Shown here: in pieces, positions 18,404 to 28,111 of the stretch
How positions within the stretch are numbered: the first letter of the stretch is position 1
Layout: every line of letters begins with the position of its first letter
Origin: Aliishimia ponticola
Lineage (GTDB): Bacteria; Pseudomonadota; Alphaproteobacteria; Rhodobacterales; Rhodobacteraceae
Assembly (NCBI RefSeq): GCF_004803475.1
Contig: NZ_SRKY01000004.1
Coordinates: 186,001 to 250,000, forward strand
Reading direction: 5' to 3'
DNA: 64,000 nucleotides
Notes under the pieces: generated by a model
The model's database searches: none
The model's input: only the letters and a program-made list of their open reading frames with translations
What the model was told of the DNA's origin: nothing
Program-made: the position numbers and the translations under genes

Positions 18404-19981
18404 TCAGCCGGCCAATTCGCCCGCCAGCCCCTTGTCGATCAGTGCGATGGATTCCTCTACGCCATACAGCGCGATGAAGCCCCCAAAGCGCGGGCCCTGA
18501 TCGGCTCCCAGCAGCACCTGATACAGCGCCTTGAACCAATCCCGCAGCGGGTCGAACCGATCGCGGCCCACCGCATAGACGATGGATTGCAGCGTTTCGT
18601 CATCCGTCGCGCCGTCATGTGCGGCCAGCGCATCGCGCAGCGCGGTCAGCGCCTCGCGCTCGGCATCGCTTGGCAGGCGGTAGGTTTTCGCGGGTTTCAC
18701 GAAGTCATTGTAATACCGCACGGCAAACCCGGCGGCCTGATCCAGATCGGGATGCGATTGCGCAGTGGCATCGGGCGCGTAGCGGCGGATGAAGCCCCAC
18801 AGCGTTTCCTTGTCCTCTGCCCCCGACACGCTGGCGAGGTTCAAGAGCATACCGAACGGCACCAGCAGCGTGCTTTCCGGAACGTCCCCGCCATGGATAT
18901 GCCAGACCGGGTTGTTCAGCTTTTGTGTGTCGTCCTGTCCCGGGAAGGCCCGCAATTGCTGGTGATATTCATCCACCGCCTTCGGGATCACGTCGAAGAA
19001 CATGCGTTTGGCGGTCTTCGGCTTCTGGTACATGAAATAGGACAGGCTTTCCGACGAGGCATAGGTCAGCCATTCATCGATGCTGACGCCATTGCCCGAC
19101 GACTTGGAGATTTTCTGCCCGTTCTCGTCGAGGAACAACTCATAGGTGAAATGCTCCGGCTTTTTCCAGCCGAGGATTTCACAGATGCGGTCGTAGATCG
19201 GCGTGTTGGTCGAATGGTCCTTGCCATACATCTCAAAGTCGACGCCCAGCGCTGCCCAGCGCGCGCCGAAATCCGGCTTCCATTGCAGTTTTACGTTGCC
19301 GCCGGTGATCGGCAGGGTCATTTCCTGTCCGGTTTCGTCATCAAAGGTGATCGTGCCCTCTTTGGCATTCACCTCTTTCATCGGCACATACAGCACGCGC
19401 CCGGTGTCCGGGTGGATCGGCAGGAAGATCGAATAGGTCTGCTGACGTTCCTCACGGAGCGATTTCAGCATCACTTTCATGATGTCGTCGTATTTTTCCG
19501 CCGCGCGCAGCAGCACCTCATCGAATTGGCCCGATTGGTAGAACTCCGTCGCCGAATAGAATTCGTACTCGAACCCGAAGGTATCAAGGAACCGGCGCAG
19601 CATCGCGTTGTTGTGGTGGCCAAAGCTTTCGAACTGCTCGAACGGGTCGGGCACCGATGTCAGCGGCTTTTGCAGGTGCTCTTGCAGCATCTCCGGGTTC
19701 GGAACATTGCCCGGCACCTTGCGCATCCCGTCCAGATCGTCCGAAAAACAGATCAGCTTGGTCGGGATGTCCGAGATCGTCTCGAACGCCTTGCGCACCA
19801 TGCTGGTTCGCGCCACCTCGCCGAAGGTGCCGATATGGGGCAGGCCGGAGGGGCCATAGCCGGTTTCGAACAGAACATAGCCCTTTTCGGGCGGCGCTTT
19901 CTCGTACCGTTTGAGAACCGCACGCGCCGCTTCGAAAGGCCACGCCTTGCTTGTCATTGCCGCATCGCGCATCGTGCTCAT
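18404..19981 (-). CDS. lysK: Lysine--tRNA ligase, class I
   Basis: Charges tRNA-Lys. It is the class I enzyme, not the class II LysS: the HIGH-type motif reads HIGTF at residues 49-53 and the KMSKS-type motif KISKS at 290-294, with the class I LysRS family segments [11 protein letters not shown] and [14 protein letters not shown]. 525 residues is normal. Class I LysRS is found in archaea and in alphaproteobacteria, which supports the lineage call. GGAG precedes the ATG. No second lysyl synthetase is seen in the window. Confidence 0.96.
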   Translation of the reverse strand: MSTMRDAAMTSKAWPFEAARAVLKRYEKAPPEKGYVLFETGYGPSGLPHIGTFGEVARTSMVRKAFETISDIPTKLICFSDDLDGMRKVPGNVPNPEMLQEHLQKPLTSVPDPFEQFESFGHHNNAMLRRFLDTFGFEYEFYSATEFYQSGQFDEVLLRAAEKYDDIMKVMLKSLREERQQTYSIFLPIHPDTGRVLYVPMKEVNAKEGTITFDDETGQEMTLPITGGNVKLQWKPDFGARWAALGVDFEMYGKDHSTNTPIYDRICEILGWKKPEHFTYELFLDENGQKISKSSGNGVSIDEWLTYASSESLSYFMYQKPKTAKRMFFDVIPKAVDEYHQQLRAFPGQDDTQKLNNPVWHIHGGDVPESTLLVPFGMLLNLASVSGAEDKETLWGFIRRYAPDATAQSHPDLDQAAGFAVRYYNDFVKPAKTYRLPSDAEREALTALRDALAAHDGATDDETLQSIVYAVGRDRFDPLRDWFKALYQVLLGADQGPRFGGFIALYGVEESIALIDKGLAGELAG

Positions 19982-20096
19982 CTCATTCTCCTAAAGACTC
20001 GGGCCCGGCTTCGCGCCCAAAACGCCGACACTCCCTATTGTGCCACCTGCGCCGGGTCAATAACTAGGGGCACGACCGCAAGGACAAGGAGCGATC

Positions 20097-20519
20097 ATGC
20101 AAAACGAAGTTCACGCCCTCAGCCCGCAGGACTGCCTTCTGGCCCTGATGATTGCTGTCTCTGCCTCCGACGCGGATATTCGCACTGCGGAATTGGTCAA
20201 GATCGAGTCCGCCGTGAACCTGCTGCCGATCTTCGGTGGCTATGACGAGGATCGGCTGAAAGTGGTCATGCAGATCGTGTTCGATCTGTTCGAGCAGGAA
20301 GACGGCCTTGATGCGCTGTTCGGCCTGATCCGCGAACATTTGCCCGAGCGGCTGAATGAAACCGCCTATGCGCTGGCCTGCGATGTCGCCGCCGCCGATG
20401 GGCAGCTGCAAGAGGCCGAACTGCGCCTTCTGGAAGAAATCCGCTACGAGCTGAATATCGACCGGCTGCATGCGGCGGCCATCGAACGCGGCGCACGGGC
20501 CCGTCACACGACCCTGTAA
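20097..20519 (+). CDS. TerB-like (tellurite-resistance family) protein
   Basis: 140-residue all-helical acidic protein. The repeated pattern LMIAVSASDADIRTAELVKIE and ACDVAAADGQLQEAELRLLEEI is the metal-binding DxD/D-G-E arrangement of the TerB/DjlA-type fold, here present as two halves. Such proteins bind divalent metal; the process served is unknown and tellurite resistance should not be assumed. AAGGAGCG lies upstream of the ATG. It is divergent from lysK and stands alone. Confidence 0.82.
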   Translation: MQNEVHALSPQDCLLALMIAVSASDADIRTAELVKIESAVNLLPIFGGYDEDRLKVVMQIVFDLFEQEDGLDALFGLIREHLPERLNETAYALACDVAAADGQLQEAELRLLEEIRYELNIDRLHAAAIERGARARHTTL

Positions 20520-20563
20520 TACTCAGCGGGGCCTGTCACCGGAGAGGCTGCCGCCGCTCGGCT

Positions 20564-22051
20564 TCAGGACCCGTAAAGTACCGCCCAACGCTCAATCAGT
20601 GCCTGTTGCAAGGCTTTCGACCGCGCGTTCCAGGACCGCGCGCCTTCCGGCGCTTCGCGGTTGGCGCGGGGAATACGGGCGCGCGCCTGCTCGTCGGCGG
20701 TGAAAATGGCAAAGGCCAGTTCGCGGCCATCCGGCGCAGTCATATAGCCCGCCAGCGTCGAAACGAAGTTGAGCGTTCCGGTCTTGGCATCGACCCGGAC
20801 CGGATGAGTCGCTTGAGGCCGTCCATTACCGTCGCGCATCGGGATCTGTTTCAACAACGCACGAAAGCCGTTCCCGCGCATCCGCACCAGCGCGGCGCAC
20901 ATGTCCTGTGCCGTCATGGCGGACTCGTCGCCCAGCCCCGAATGATCCACCAGCCGGACATCCGACATGCCCAACTGCTCTGCCGCCCAGCGGTTCATCA
21001 CCTGCGCAGACGCCTGCAGGTCTGCGGGGTGCCCTGACCGGCGGATCGTTGCGGCAAGGCCGACCATCTCTGCCGTCAGGTTGTTGGAGTATTTCAGCAT
21101 GTCGCGCAGGATGTCCTGCAAGGGCGCGCTGCGCTTGGCGGCGATCAGACGACCGGCAGGCAGCGTATCGATGATGCGTGCGGCGGGCAGCTTGATCCCG
21201 TGGCTGCGGGCCATCGTGCGAAACACGTCCCCCGCATAGAGCCCCGGCAACCGAACGGGCAACCACCGCGCACCACCTTTGCCCAGCGCCTTGCGCGCCA
21301 CGGTCCATTCGTCGCGTTCGGGCGTGCTGGCATAGGTATAGATCGGCAAGGATCGCGACACGATCTGCATCCGCGCCGTCGCCACATCCGGGCGGTATTC
21401 GGCGGTCCGGGCATCCATTGTCACCGAATACCCGTTCTGCCCGCGCCGCCATTCGAAGTGGACGCGGTTGAAATTCAACGCAATCCCGGACACCGCAGGG
21501 TTATAGCCGACGTGATCGGGTTGATCCGGGTCGATCCGCTCTACCCGCGGCAGGGCGGCGTCCCAGACAAGGAACTTGCCGCGAAGCTCGTGGATGCCCA
21601 TGGCTTTGACCTCTGCCGCCAGATTAGCCAGATCGGTACTGTCCAGCGTCGGATCCCCGCCACCGGCCAAGACCAGATCGCCATCCAGAATGCCATCCGT
21701 CACCGGACCCGTCGCGATGACCTTCGTGGAAAACCGGTGATCCGCCCCCAAAATGTCCAGCGCATAGAGCGCCGTGACTGCTTTGGTCACACTGGCAGGC
21801 GGCGTGCCCTTCTGCGGATTGAGGCTTTCCAGCCCGGCCCCGCTGTCCAGATCGACGACCGCAAAGCTGACCGTCCCCCCCAGGCGCGCCTTGGCGATGA
21901 TCGCCTCTGCCGCCGGGGTGGCACGCTTGTGGAACCCGCTGGGGCGCGGAAATGGGCGCAGCGATACGGCGGGCGCTTTCGCAAGCGCCCCGCTGGCAAG
22001 TCCAGAACTGGCAGCGGCCAGAAACAACCGCCGAGACATCCCCTTCGTCAT
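20564..22051 (-). CDS. dacB: D-alanyl-D-alanine carboxypeptidase/endopeptidase (PBP4-like)
   Basis: Periplasmic low-molecular-weight penicillin-binding protein that trims peptidoglycan cross-links. The three active-site motifs are present: SVTK at residues 87-90, SNN in YSNNLTAEM, and KTG in DAKTGTLNF. The N-terminus MSRRLFLAAA fits the Tat consensus, so it may be exported folded. About 495 residues with the large insert between SxxK and SxN is typical of PBP4. The start at 22051 keeps the signal peptide close to the N-terminus; a longer frame would add 12 residues. Confidence 0.92.
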   Translation of the reverse strand: MTKGMSRRLFLAAASSGLASGALAKAPAVSLRPFPRPSGFHKRATPAAEAIIAKARLGGTVSFAVVDLDSGAGLESLNPQKGTPPASVTKAVTALYALDILGADHRFSTKVIATGPVTDGILDGDLVLAGGGDPTLDSTDLANLAAEVKAMGIHELRGKFLVWDAALPRVERIDPDQPDHVGYNPAVSGIALNFNRVHFEWRRGQNGYSVTMDARTAEYRPDVATARMQIVSRSLPIYTYASTPERDEWTVARKALGKGGARWLPVRLPGLYAGDVFRTMARSHGIKLPAARIIDTLPAGRLIAAKRSAPLQDILRDMLKYSNNLTAEMVGLAATIRRSGHPADLQASAQVMNRWAAEQLGMSDVRLVDHSGLGDESAMTAQDMCAALVRMRGNGFRALLKQIPMRDGNGRPQATHPVRVDAKTGTLNFVSTLAGYMTAPDGRELAFAIFTADEQARARIPRANREAPEGARSWNARSKALQQALIERWAVLYGS

Positions 22052-22186
22052 GGGCCGAGAATATGCACGGCTCTTGCGCGCGAACAACTGTTCAATTGTC
22101 GCAAGTTGTTGAAGTGTTGCAGGGGTTTGGGGGCGTACCCCAAGGCGTGCGCAAACTGAACCTGCCAGAAGCGCGGGAAAGGCGGC

Positions 22187-22789
22187 CTAGCGTGTCCAGT
22201 TGCCCTTTTCGCGAATCTCGGTCGAACTCAGATCGACCATCGGCACATTGACAAAGCACCACGCGGGAGCTGTCGCCTGCCCCAACAGCTGCGAGGCCCG
22301 CCCGGTAATCCGGTAGGGCCGGTACAGCTGCGCCGCGCGGCTTCGCCGTGCCCCCAAGCGCAAGCCCGGGCGTGCCAGCACCCCGACGGGAACGTTTTCC
22401 ATGATCCAGTGCCAATCCTGCCAAAGATGCAGCTGCGCAAGGTTGTCTGCCCCCATCAGCCAGACGAATCGCACACCGGGATAGGCCGCCTTCAGCCCCG
22501 CCAGCGTTTCAGCCGTATAGCGCGTGCCAAGCTGCGCCTCGATATCGGTGACCTCCACATCCGGGTGCTTCATCACCTCGCGCGCATGGGCAAGCCTGCG
22601 ATCCATCGGCGCGGGGCCTTCTTCTTTCAGCGGATTGCCGGGGCTGACCAGCCACCAGACGCGATCCAGTCCGAAGCGCTTCATCGCCTCCCGCGTGATA
22701 TGTGCATGCCCAGCATGGGCCGGGTCGAACGATCCGCCCAAAAGGCCAATAATCTGGCCCGGGCGGGCGAATGGAAGCTGATACCTCAT
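22187..22789 (-). CDS. nadD: Nicotinate-nucleotide adenylyltransferase
   Basis: Adenylates nicotinate mononucleotide in NAD synthesis. The nucleotidyltransferase motif [11 protein letters not shown] is at residues 18-28, and the C-terminal segment [13 protein letters not shown] matches the ISSTxIR signature. 200 residues with the ATG at 22789 is the family length. The ribosome site is weak. The pathway's last enzyme, nadE, is also in the window at 50136-51794. Confidence 0.95.
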   Translation of the reverse strand: MRYQLPFARPGQIIGLLGGSFDPAHAGHAHITREAMKRFGLDRVWWLVSPGNPLKEEGPAPMDRRLAHAREVMKHPDVEVTDIEAQLGTRYTAETLAGLKAAYPGVRFVWLMGADNLAQLHLWQDWHWIMENVPVGVLARPGLRLGARRSRAAQLYRPYRITGRASQLLGQATAPAWCFVNVPMVDLSSTEIREKGNWTR

Positions 22790-23201
22790 GCGCGCAAGAG
22801 AAGGCGCAATTTCAGGCACTTGTCAAACATCGCGCGGCGCGGCCCCGGCCCGCTGCATTTCCCGCCTTGCGCGAAGGTACGGAATTCCGCCATTGCCTCA
22901 CCTGTTGCGTGCAATCACTCTCGATCCACGGTCCGCGTGAGTACGGATTCATTTCAACGAACCACTTTTTCCATTTCGTCCAGCGCTGTCGTCGTTCGGC
23001 AGGCCATCGCGCCGCGTTCATGACAGTGCTGGACTATTGGCGCCCCGCCCCGGCAACCGCTTTGCCGCCGTGCGAACCCGGCTGCCCCCAAGCCCCGCAA
23101 ATCTGCCTGTCTGACGCGGTGTCCGTTCTGACATTGCCCGTTCCCGCGCTGCCCGTTATCAAGCGGCAACAATTTCGACATTCCAGTATCGGAGCCCTCA
23201 T
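22790..23201. other. Intergenic stretch without a recognised gene
   Basis: About 410 bases between nadD and ettA. Short frames on both strands lack ribosome sites, domains and the coding bias of their neighbours. The divergent promoters of nadD and ettA must lie here, but I see no clear boxes, repeats or RNA fold. Confidence 0.5.
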
Positions 23202-24851
23202 ATGGCAGCCTATCAATACGTCTATCACATGGACGGTGTCTCCAAGACCTATCCCGGCGGCAAAAAGACCTTCGAGGACATCCGCCTGTCCTTCCTGCCC
23301 GGCGTGAAGATCGGCGTTGTCGGCGTCAACGGCGCGGGCAAATCGACCCTGATGAAGATCATGGCCGGACTCGACAAGGATTTCACAGGCGAAGCCTGGG
23401 CCGCCGAAGGTGCGAAGGTCGGCTATCTCCCGCAGGAGCCGAAGCTCGACGAGTCGCTGAACGTGCGCGACAACGTGATGCTTGGCGTGGCTGAAAAGAA
23501 GGCCAAGCTGGATCGGTTCAACGAACTGGCGATGAACTATTCCGACGAAACCGCCGATGAGATGGCCGCGCTTCAGGACGAAATCGACAGCCAGAACCTT
23601 TGGGATCTCGATAGCCAGATCGACGTGGCCATGGAAGCGCTGCGGTGCCCGCCTGATGACGCGATGCCAGAAAACCTGTCGGGAGGGGAACGCCGCCGGG
23701 TTGCGCTGTGCAAACTGCTGCTCGAAGCGCCGGACATGCTGCTGCTGGACGAGCCGACCAACCACCTTGATGCGGAAACCATCGCGTGGCTGCAACAACA
23801 CCTGATCGACTACAAAGGTACGATCCTGATCGTTACCCACGACCGCTATTTCCTGGATGACATCACCGGCTGGATTCTCGAACTCGACCGGGGGCGCGGT
23901 ATTCCCTACGAGGGCAATTACTCCGCCTGGCTGGAACAGAAGGCCAAGCGACTGGAGCAGGAAGCGCGCGAGGACAAATCCCGCCAGAAGACGCTGGAAC
24001 GCGAACTGGAATGGATGCGGCAAGGGGCCAAGGCGCGTCAGGCCAAATCCAAGGCGCGGATCAACGCCTATAACGATCTGGCCCAGCAATCCGAACGGGA
24101 AAAGCTGGCCCGTGCGCAAATCGTCATTCCCAACGGCCCGCGTCTTGGCGGCAAGGTGATTGAGGTGAACGGCCTGCGCAAAGCCATGGGCGACAAGCTA
24201 TTGATCGAAGACCTGACTTTCGCCCTGCCCCCCGGCGGCATCGTTGGCGTGATCGGTCCCAACGGCGCGGGTAAATCGACCCTGTTCAAGATGCTCACCG
24301 GGCAGGAACAACCCGACGCGGGCACGATCGAATATGGCGACACGGTCAAGCTGTCCTATGTGGACCAGTCGCGCGACGATCTGAACGATGGCGATACCGT
24401 ATGGCAAGCCATCACCGGCGGCGCTGAAGTGATCCAGCTGGGCGACGCGCAGATGAACTCCCGCGCGTATTGCTCTGCCTTCAACTTCAAAGGCGGCGAC
24501 CAGCAAAAGCCGGTCAACCTGCTGTCCGGCGGTGAACGCAACCGCGTTCACATGGCGCGCCTGTTGAAGGACGGCGGCAACGTGCTGTTGCTGGACGAAC
24601 CGACCAACGATCTGGATGTGGAAACCCTGCGGGCCTTGGAAGACGCGCTGGTAGATTTCGCAGGCTGCGCGGTGGTCATTTCGCACGACCGTTTCTTCCT
24701 TGACCGGATCTGTACCCATATTCTGGCGTTCGAGGGCGAAGCCCACGTGGAATGGTTCGAAGGCAACTTCGAGGATTACGAAGAAGACAAGAAACGCCGC
24801 CTTGGCGACGTGGAACCGACCCGGATGAAGCACAAGAAGTTCACCCGGTAA
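23202..24851 (+). CDS. ettA: Energy-dependent translational throttle protein (ABC-F ATPase)
   Basis: ABC-F protein that binds the ribosomal E site and gates elongation according to ATP/ADP ratio. It has two ABC domains with Walker A GVNGAGKST (41-49) and GPNGAGKST, signatures LSGGERRRV and LSGGERNRV, and the charged linker between them rich in Lys/Arg/Glu (RLEQEAREDKSRQKTLEREL). No membrane segments. 549 residues with the subfamily-typical C-terminus DVEPTRMKHKKFTR supports EttA over other ABC-F types. GGAG precedes the ATG. A strong hairpin lies 11 bases after the stop. Confidence 0.95.
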   Translation: MAAYQYVYHMDGVSKTYPGGKKTFEDIRLSFLPGVKIGVVGVNGAGKSTLMKIMAGLDKDFTGEAWAAEGAKVGYLPQEPKLDESLNVRDNVMLGVAEKKAKLDRFNELAMNYSDETADEMAALQDEIDSQNLWDLDSQIDVAMEALRCPPDDAMPENLSGGERRRVALCKLLLEAPDMLLLDEPTNHLDAETIAWLQQHLIDYKGTILIVTHDRYFLDDITGWILELDRGRGIPYEGNYSAWLEQKAKRLEQEAREDKSRQKTLERELEWMRQGAKARQAKSKARINAYNDLAQQSEREKLARAQIVIPNGPRLGGKVIEVNGLRKAMGDKLLIEDLTFALPPGGIVGVIGPNGAGKSTLFKMLTGQEQPDAGTIEYGDTVKLSYVDQSRDDLNDGDTVWQAITGGAEVIQLGDAQMNSRAYCSAFNFKGGDQQKPVNLLSGGERNRVHMARLLKDGGNVLLLDEPTNDLDVETLRALEDALVDFAGCAVVISHDRFFLDRICTHILAFEGEAHVEWFEGNFEDYEEDKKRRLGDVEPTRMKHKKFTR

Positions 24852-24861
24852 CACAGCCTTC

Positions 24862-24891
24862 CGCGCACGCGAGACACATCGCGTGCGCGGC
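24862..24891 (+). terminator. Perfect 12-bp hairpin after ettA
   Basis: CCGCGCACGCGA and TCGCGTGCGCGG pair fully around the loop GACACA. There is no T-run, so it is either a terminator of the T-poor type or an mRNA 3'-end stabiliser. Confidence 0.5.
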
Positions 24892-25012
24892 CTATACGCC
24901 GGGCATTATCCTATCCGGTCGATACATCCTGACGCTCAGCCAATCACCGCCCAAACTGGCTCTTTCGCCGATTGTCCTTGCTTTCCGCTGCGTCCGCCCC
25001 CATATCCGCCTT

Positions 25013-25134
25013 GCTACGTTATTCTTTTTCGACCCACTGTCTCCCTTCAAACCGGCTTCAGTCTATCGATCCAGACCGACCACGCCGGGATGCCGCAACG
25101 ACGCGGGCATCGTTCAAAACAGGAGACCACGGAT
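25013..25134 (+). promoter_or_regulatory. Conserved 5' leader of the first cold-shock gene
   Basis: This leader shares blocks with that of the second cold-shock gene: GCTACGTT, then after eight bases TCGACC, a pyrimidine-rich TGTCTCC, and TTCAGTCT ... CAGACC that can pair GTCT with AGAC across an AT-rich loop. Long structured leaders with temperature-dependent folding are known for csp mRNAs; the role here is inference. Confidence 0.55.
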
Positions 25135-25341
25135 ATGGCCAATGGCACCGTGAAATGGTTCAACACCACTAAAGGCTTCGGCTTCATCGCACCGGAAACG
25201 GGCGGCAAAGACGTTTTCGTTCACATCAGCGCGGTTGAGCGCGCAGGTCTGACCGGTCTTTCGGACAACCAAAAAGTGACGTTCGACGTTGAAGCAGGCC
25301 GTGACGGCCGCGAAAGCGCGACGAACCTCGCACTCGCGTAA
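25135..25341 (+). CDS. Cold-shock domain protein, first of a tandem pair
   Basis: 68-residue single cold-shock domain (OB fold) that binds single-stranded RNA. RNP1 is KGFGFIAP and RNP2 VFVHIS, both intact. AGGAG lies nine bases before the ATG. A longer upstream frame has no support. It is about 75 % identical by eye to the protein encoded at 25566-25772, and their leaders are also related, so the pair is a tandem duplication. A hairpin follows the stop. Confidence 0.95.
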   Translation: MANGTVKWFNTTKGFGFIAPETGGKDVFVHISAVERAGLTGLSDNQKVTFDVEAGRDGRESATNLALA

Positions 25342-25349
25342 GTGATCCG

Positions 25350-25376
25350 GCGGGTGCGCAAGCTTTGTGCGCCCGC
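25350..25376 (+). terminator. Hairpin between the tandem cold-shock genes
   Basis: GCGGGTGCGCA and TGTGCGCCCGC pair with two G-T wobbles around a short loop, 8 bases after the stop of the first csp gene. It would isolate the two transcripts. No long T-run follows. Confidence 0.5.
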
Positions 25377-25452
25377 CACTCAAGTCTCTCAGGCTTCTTA
25401 ACTAACGCGGGAATTCCTTGCGCCGACTCGGTCAGTCTGCCATCATTTACGC

Positions 25453-25565
25453 GCTACGTTTTGCTACTTCGACCTGTCTCCTCCACGGCGTTCAGTCTTC
25501 GAATTCAGACCAAACGACGCCGGTCCGTCGCATAGTGCGGGCGGAAAACTCAAGGAGATCATCAC
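25453..25565 (+). promoter_or_regulatory. Conserved 5' leader of the second cold-shock gene
   Basis: Carries the same ordered blocks as the first csp leader: GCTACGTT, TCGACC 22 bases from the block start in both copies, TGTCTCC, and TTCAGTCT/CAGACC. The distance from the first block to the start codon is 113 nt here and 122 nt in the other. Confidence 0.55.
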
Positions 25566-25772
25566 ATGCCGACTGGCACAGTGAAATGGTTTAACACCAC
25601 CAAAGGCTACGGCTTTATTGCACCCGACGAAGGCGGCAAGGACGTGTTCGTGCACATTTCCGCCGTTGAACGCGCGGGGCTGACCGGCCTTCAAGACAAC
25701 CAGAAGGTCAAGTACGAGCTTCAGGCGGGCCGCGACGGACGCGAAAGCGCCGATCAGCTCGAAATCGTCTGA
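25566..25772 (+). CDS. Cold-shock domain protein, second of a tandem pair
   Basis: 68-residue cold-shock domain with RNP1 KGYGFIAP and RNP2 VFVHIS. AAGGAG lies before the ATG. Its C-terminus (RESADQLEIV) differs from that of the neighbouring copy (RESATNLALA), so the paralogs have diverged mainly at the end. It probably binds mRNA at low temperature or at growth transitions, as is known for the family. Confidence 0.95.
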   Translation: MPTGTVKWFNTTKGYGFIAPDEGGKDVFVHISAVERAGLTGLQDNQKVKYELQAGRDGRESADQLEIV

Positions 25773-25879
25773 TTCCCAGTTTTTTGGCTTCGGGCCTTTG
25801 TTAAGACGGCCCGGGGCCAGCTTTACACACCATTAAGACTTTTCCGTCAGACTACTCCACGTATTTCAGGAGAATAGTC

Positions 25880-26176
25880 ATGGCGTTGATCACCATCGTT
25901 TTAGCATGCGCCCTTGGGGCGGTGGCAGGGGGCACCCATGTGGCCTTTGGCGGGACGTGGTGGCAGGGCCTTATGATCTATGCCGGGTTTTCCACCATCC
26001 TTCCGACATTCGTGATCCTCTCTGCCGTCGTCAGCGAGGCGTTCATCATGCGCCGTCCCAGCGCCGATCCCGCCGCGGATCTGGAACAATGGCACGACTG
26101 GCAGATGGAAGAAGAAGCCCGCGCGGAGCGCGGCAATTTGCAAGAGGCACCCGCCCCCGTCCGCAAAACCGCCTAA
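25880..26176 (+). CDS. Small membrane protein, function unknown
   Basis: 98 residues with two membrane segments (about 3-20 and 28-52) and a charged cytoplasmic tail from about residue 58 that is rich in Glu, Arg and Ala. AGGAG is well placed before the ATG. No family recognised. It is convergent with the pyrimidine-locus transporter. Confidence 0.7.
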   Translation: MALITIVLACALGAVAGGTHVAFGGTWWQGLMIYAGFSTILPTFVILSAVVSEAFIMRRPSADPAADLEQWHDWQMEEEARAERGNLQEAPAPVRKTA

Positions 26177-26253
26177 GACGCCCTGGCATCCCGCAAAAAC
26201 GAGAAAGGGGCGCATAGCACGCCCCCTTCCCCTGTCGCCTGCTCAAACAGCGC

Positions 26254-27240
26254 TTAGTTCAGCGCTTTGTCCGTGATTGCATGTGTCCACGCACCTTCCG
26301 GCTCTTTCGTGATCACCGGGTCGGAACCGCCCGCCAGCAGCGAAGAGACCGTGCGCTCATAGTCGCCCGTGTCCAGCGCGCCGTTGGAGCCGGAGGTCAG
26401 CTTGGCAATCTCGCCCATCATGCGGGTCTGATGGCCTTCGGTCTGGGCGCCGGTCTCGTCATAGTCGAGAACGATCATTGCCGCGTCTTCGGGGTTCTCT
26501 TCGGCCCATTTCCAGCCCTTCATCGACGCGCGCACGAAGCGCACCATCTTGTCTTCGAAAGCCGGGTCGGCAAGGTTCTCTTCCAGCACGTACAGCCCGT
26601 CTTCCAGCGTCGCCACGCCCTGATCTTCATACTTGAAGGTCACAAGCTCTTCCGGCGTCAGACCCGCGTCGATCACCTGCCAATACTCGTTGTAGGTCAT
26701 GGTGGAGATACAGGCCGCCTGCCCGTTCACCAGCGGATCGACGTTGAAGCCCTGCTTGAGCACTTCGACACCCTCGGCGGAGCCGTCCGTCGGGATTTCC
26801 AGCTGGCTCATCCAGGACAGGAAGGGGAATTCGTTGCCAAAGAACCAGACACCCAGCGTCTTGCCCTTGAAATCTTCGACAGAGGACACGCCCGCGTCTT
26901 TCCGGCAGGTCAGCATCATGCCCGACGATTTGAACGGCTGCGCGATATTCACCATCGGCAGGCCTTTCTCGCGCGCGGCAAGCGCAGCGGGCATCCATTC
27001 GACAGTCACATCCGCGCCGCCCCCGGCCAGAACCTGTGTCGGCGCAATATCAGGGCCGCCCGGCTTGATGGTGACGTTCAGGTCTTCTGCTTCGTAGAAG
27101 CCTTGGTCGAGCGCCACGTAATATCCCGCGAATTGCGCCTGCGTGACCCATTTGAGTTGCAGTGTCACGTCGTCGGCTGCAAGCGCAGCGCCGGCCAACA
27201 GGGACATCGCGCCCGCTAGGTAGGTTGTCTTCAGTGTCAT
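26254..27240 (-). CDS. ABC substrate-binding protein, NMT1/THI5-like, of the pyrimidine locus
   Basis: 328-residue periplasmic receptor: signal peptide to ALA near residue 21, then the NMT1-like start LQLKWVTQAQFAGYYVALDQGFYEAEDL. NMT1/THI5-like receptors often bind pyrimidine bases or thiamin-precursor pyrimidines. It is the last gene of an operon with dihydropyrimidinase and N-carbamoyl-beta-alanine amidohydrolase behind a RutR-like operator, so uracil, thymine or a dihydropyrimidine is the likely ligand (inference). I chose the ATG at 27240 with GGAGAG upstream; the longer frame overlaps the permease gene. Confidence 0.9.
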   Translation of the reverse strand: MTLKTTYLAGAMSLLAGAALAADDVTLQLKWVTQAQFAGYYVALDQGFYEAEDLNVTIKPGGPDIAPTQVLAGGGADVTVEWMPAALAAREKGLPMVNIAQPFKSSGMMLTCRKDAGVSSVEDFKGKTLGVWFFGNEFPFLSWMSQLEIPTDGSAEGVEVLKQGFNVDPLVNGQAACISTMTYNEYWQVIDAGLTPEELVTFKYEDQGVATLEDGLYVLEENLADPAFEDKMVRFVRASMKGWKWAEENPEDAAMIVLDYDETGAQTEGHQTRMMGEIAKLTSGSNGALDTGDYERTVSSLLAGGSDPVITKEPEGAWTHAITDKALN

Positions 27241-27265
27241 GTTACTCTCCATGTTGACGTTTTTG

Positions 27266-28111
27266 TCATTGTCGTTGTGAGGGGTGCCAGAAGGTGAACC
27301 GGGCCTCCAGCCAGGACACCACCCCATAAAATGCCGTACCCACAATCGCGGCGACGGCAATTTCGGCCCAGACCAAGTCGATTGACAAGCTTCCGACGCC
27401 GGTCGAGATGCGGAACCCCATCCCCCGCGTCGGTGAGCCAAAATATTCAGCAACGATCGCGCCGATCAGGGCGAGCGTTGTCGCGATTTTCAATCCGTTG
27501 AAGATGAACGGCAGGGCCGCGGGCAATCGCAGCTTGAGCAGTGTCTGAGGGTAGCTCGCCGCATAAGTGCGCATCAGATCCCGGCTCATCGCATCGGACT
27601 GGCCAAGGCCCTGCACCGTGTTCACGAGGATCGGGAAGAAGACCATGACCACGACCACCGCGGCTTTGGACTGCCAGTCAAAGCCGAACCAGTTCACCAA
27701 GATCGGCGCGATCCCGACAATGGGCAACGCCGCGACGAAGTTGCCGATGGGCAGCAACCCACGGGTCAGGAACACGGACCGGTCAATCAGAATCGCCGTA
27801 CAGAAGGCCGCCAACGCCCCGATAACGTATCCGCGCAAAGCGCCCTTCAAGACGGTCTGCTGAAAATCTTGCCATAGGATATCCGTCGAATTGGCGAATG
27901 TTTGCGCGACAGCAGAGGGCGGCGGCAGGATCACCGGCGACACACCAAAGGCGCGCACCAGCCCCTCCCACAGAACCAGAAGGGTGACCCCGAACAGCAG
28001 CGGAACCGCCAGCCGGACTCCAAGCCGTTCTGACCAAGGCGAATTGGCCAAGGCGACATTGCCGGCCCAGGCACAGGCCCAGAAAACAAGCGCGCCGGCC
28101 AGCCACATCAT
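27266..28111 (-). CDS. ABC transporter permease (second of two) of the pyrimidine locus
   Basis: 281-residue inner-membrane permease of the NitT/TauT type with about six membrane segments and an EAA loop (TYAASYPQTLLKLRLPAALP). The start overlaps the stop of the preceding permease gene by ATGA, so the two are translated together and probably form a heterodimer. Together with the receptor and the ATPase it makes the importer of the pyrimidine-degradation operon. Confidence 0.92.
   Translation of the reverse strand: MMWLAGALVFWACAWAGNVALANSPWSERLGVRLAVPLLFGVTLLVLWEGLVRAFGVSPVILPPPSAVAQTFANSTDILWQDFQQTVLKGALRGYVIGALAAFCTAILIDRSVFLTRGLLPIGNFVAALPIVGIAPILVNWFGFDWQSKAAVVVVMVFFPILVNTVQGLGQSDAMSRDLMRTYAASYPQTLLKLRLPAALPFIFNGLKIATTLALIGAIVAEYFGSPTRGMGFRISTGVGSLSIDLVWAEIAVAAIVGTAFYGVVSWLEARFTFWHPSQRQ

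Noticed and set aside
18320-20245. 641-codon open frame antisense to lysK
   Set aside because: It mirrors a conserved lysyl-tRNA synthetase gene, has no domain or ribosome site, and is a by-product of high-GC codon bias.
20097-20519. Tellurite-resistance island
   Set aside because: Only one TerB-like gene is present, without terC, terD or terZ; the fold alone does not imply tellurite resistance.
22771-23307. 178-codon frame between nadD and ettA
   Set aside because: It overlaps both real genes out of frame, has mixed composition and no recognisable domain.
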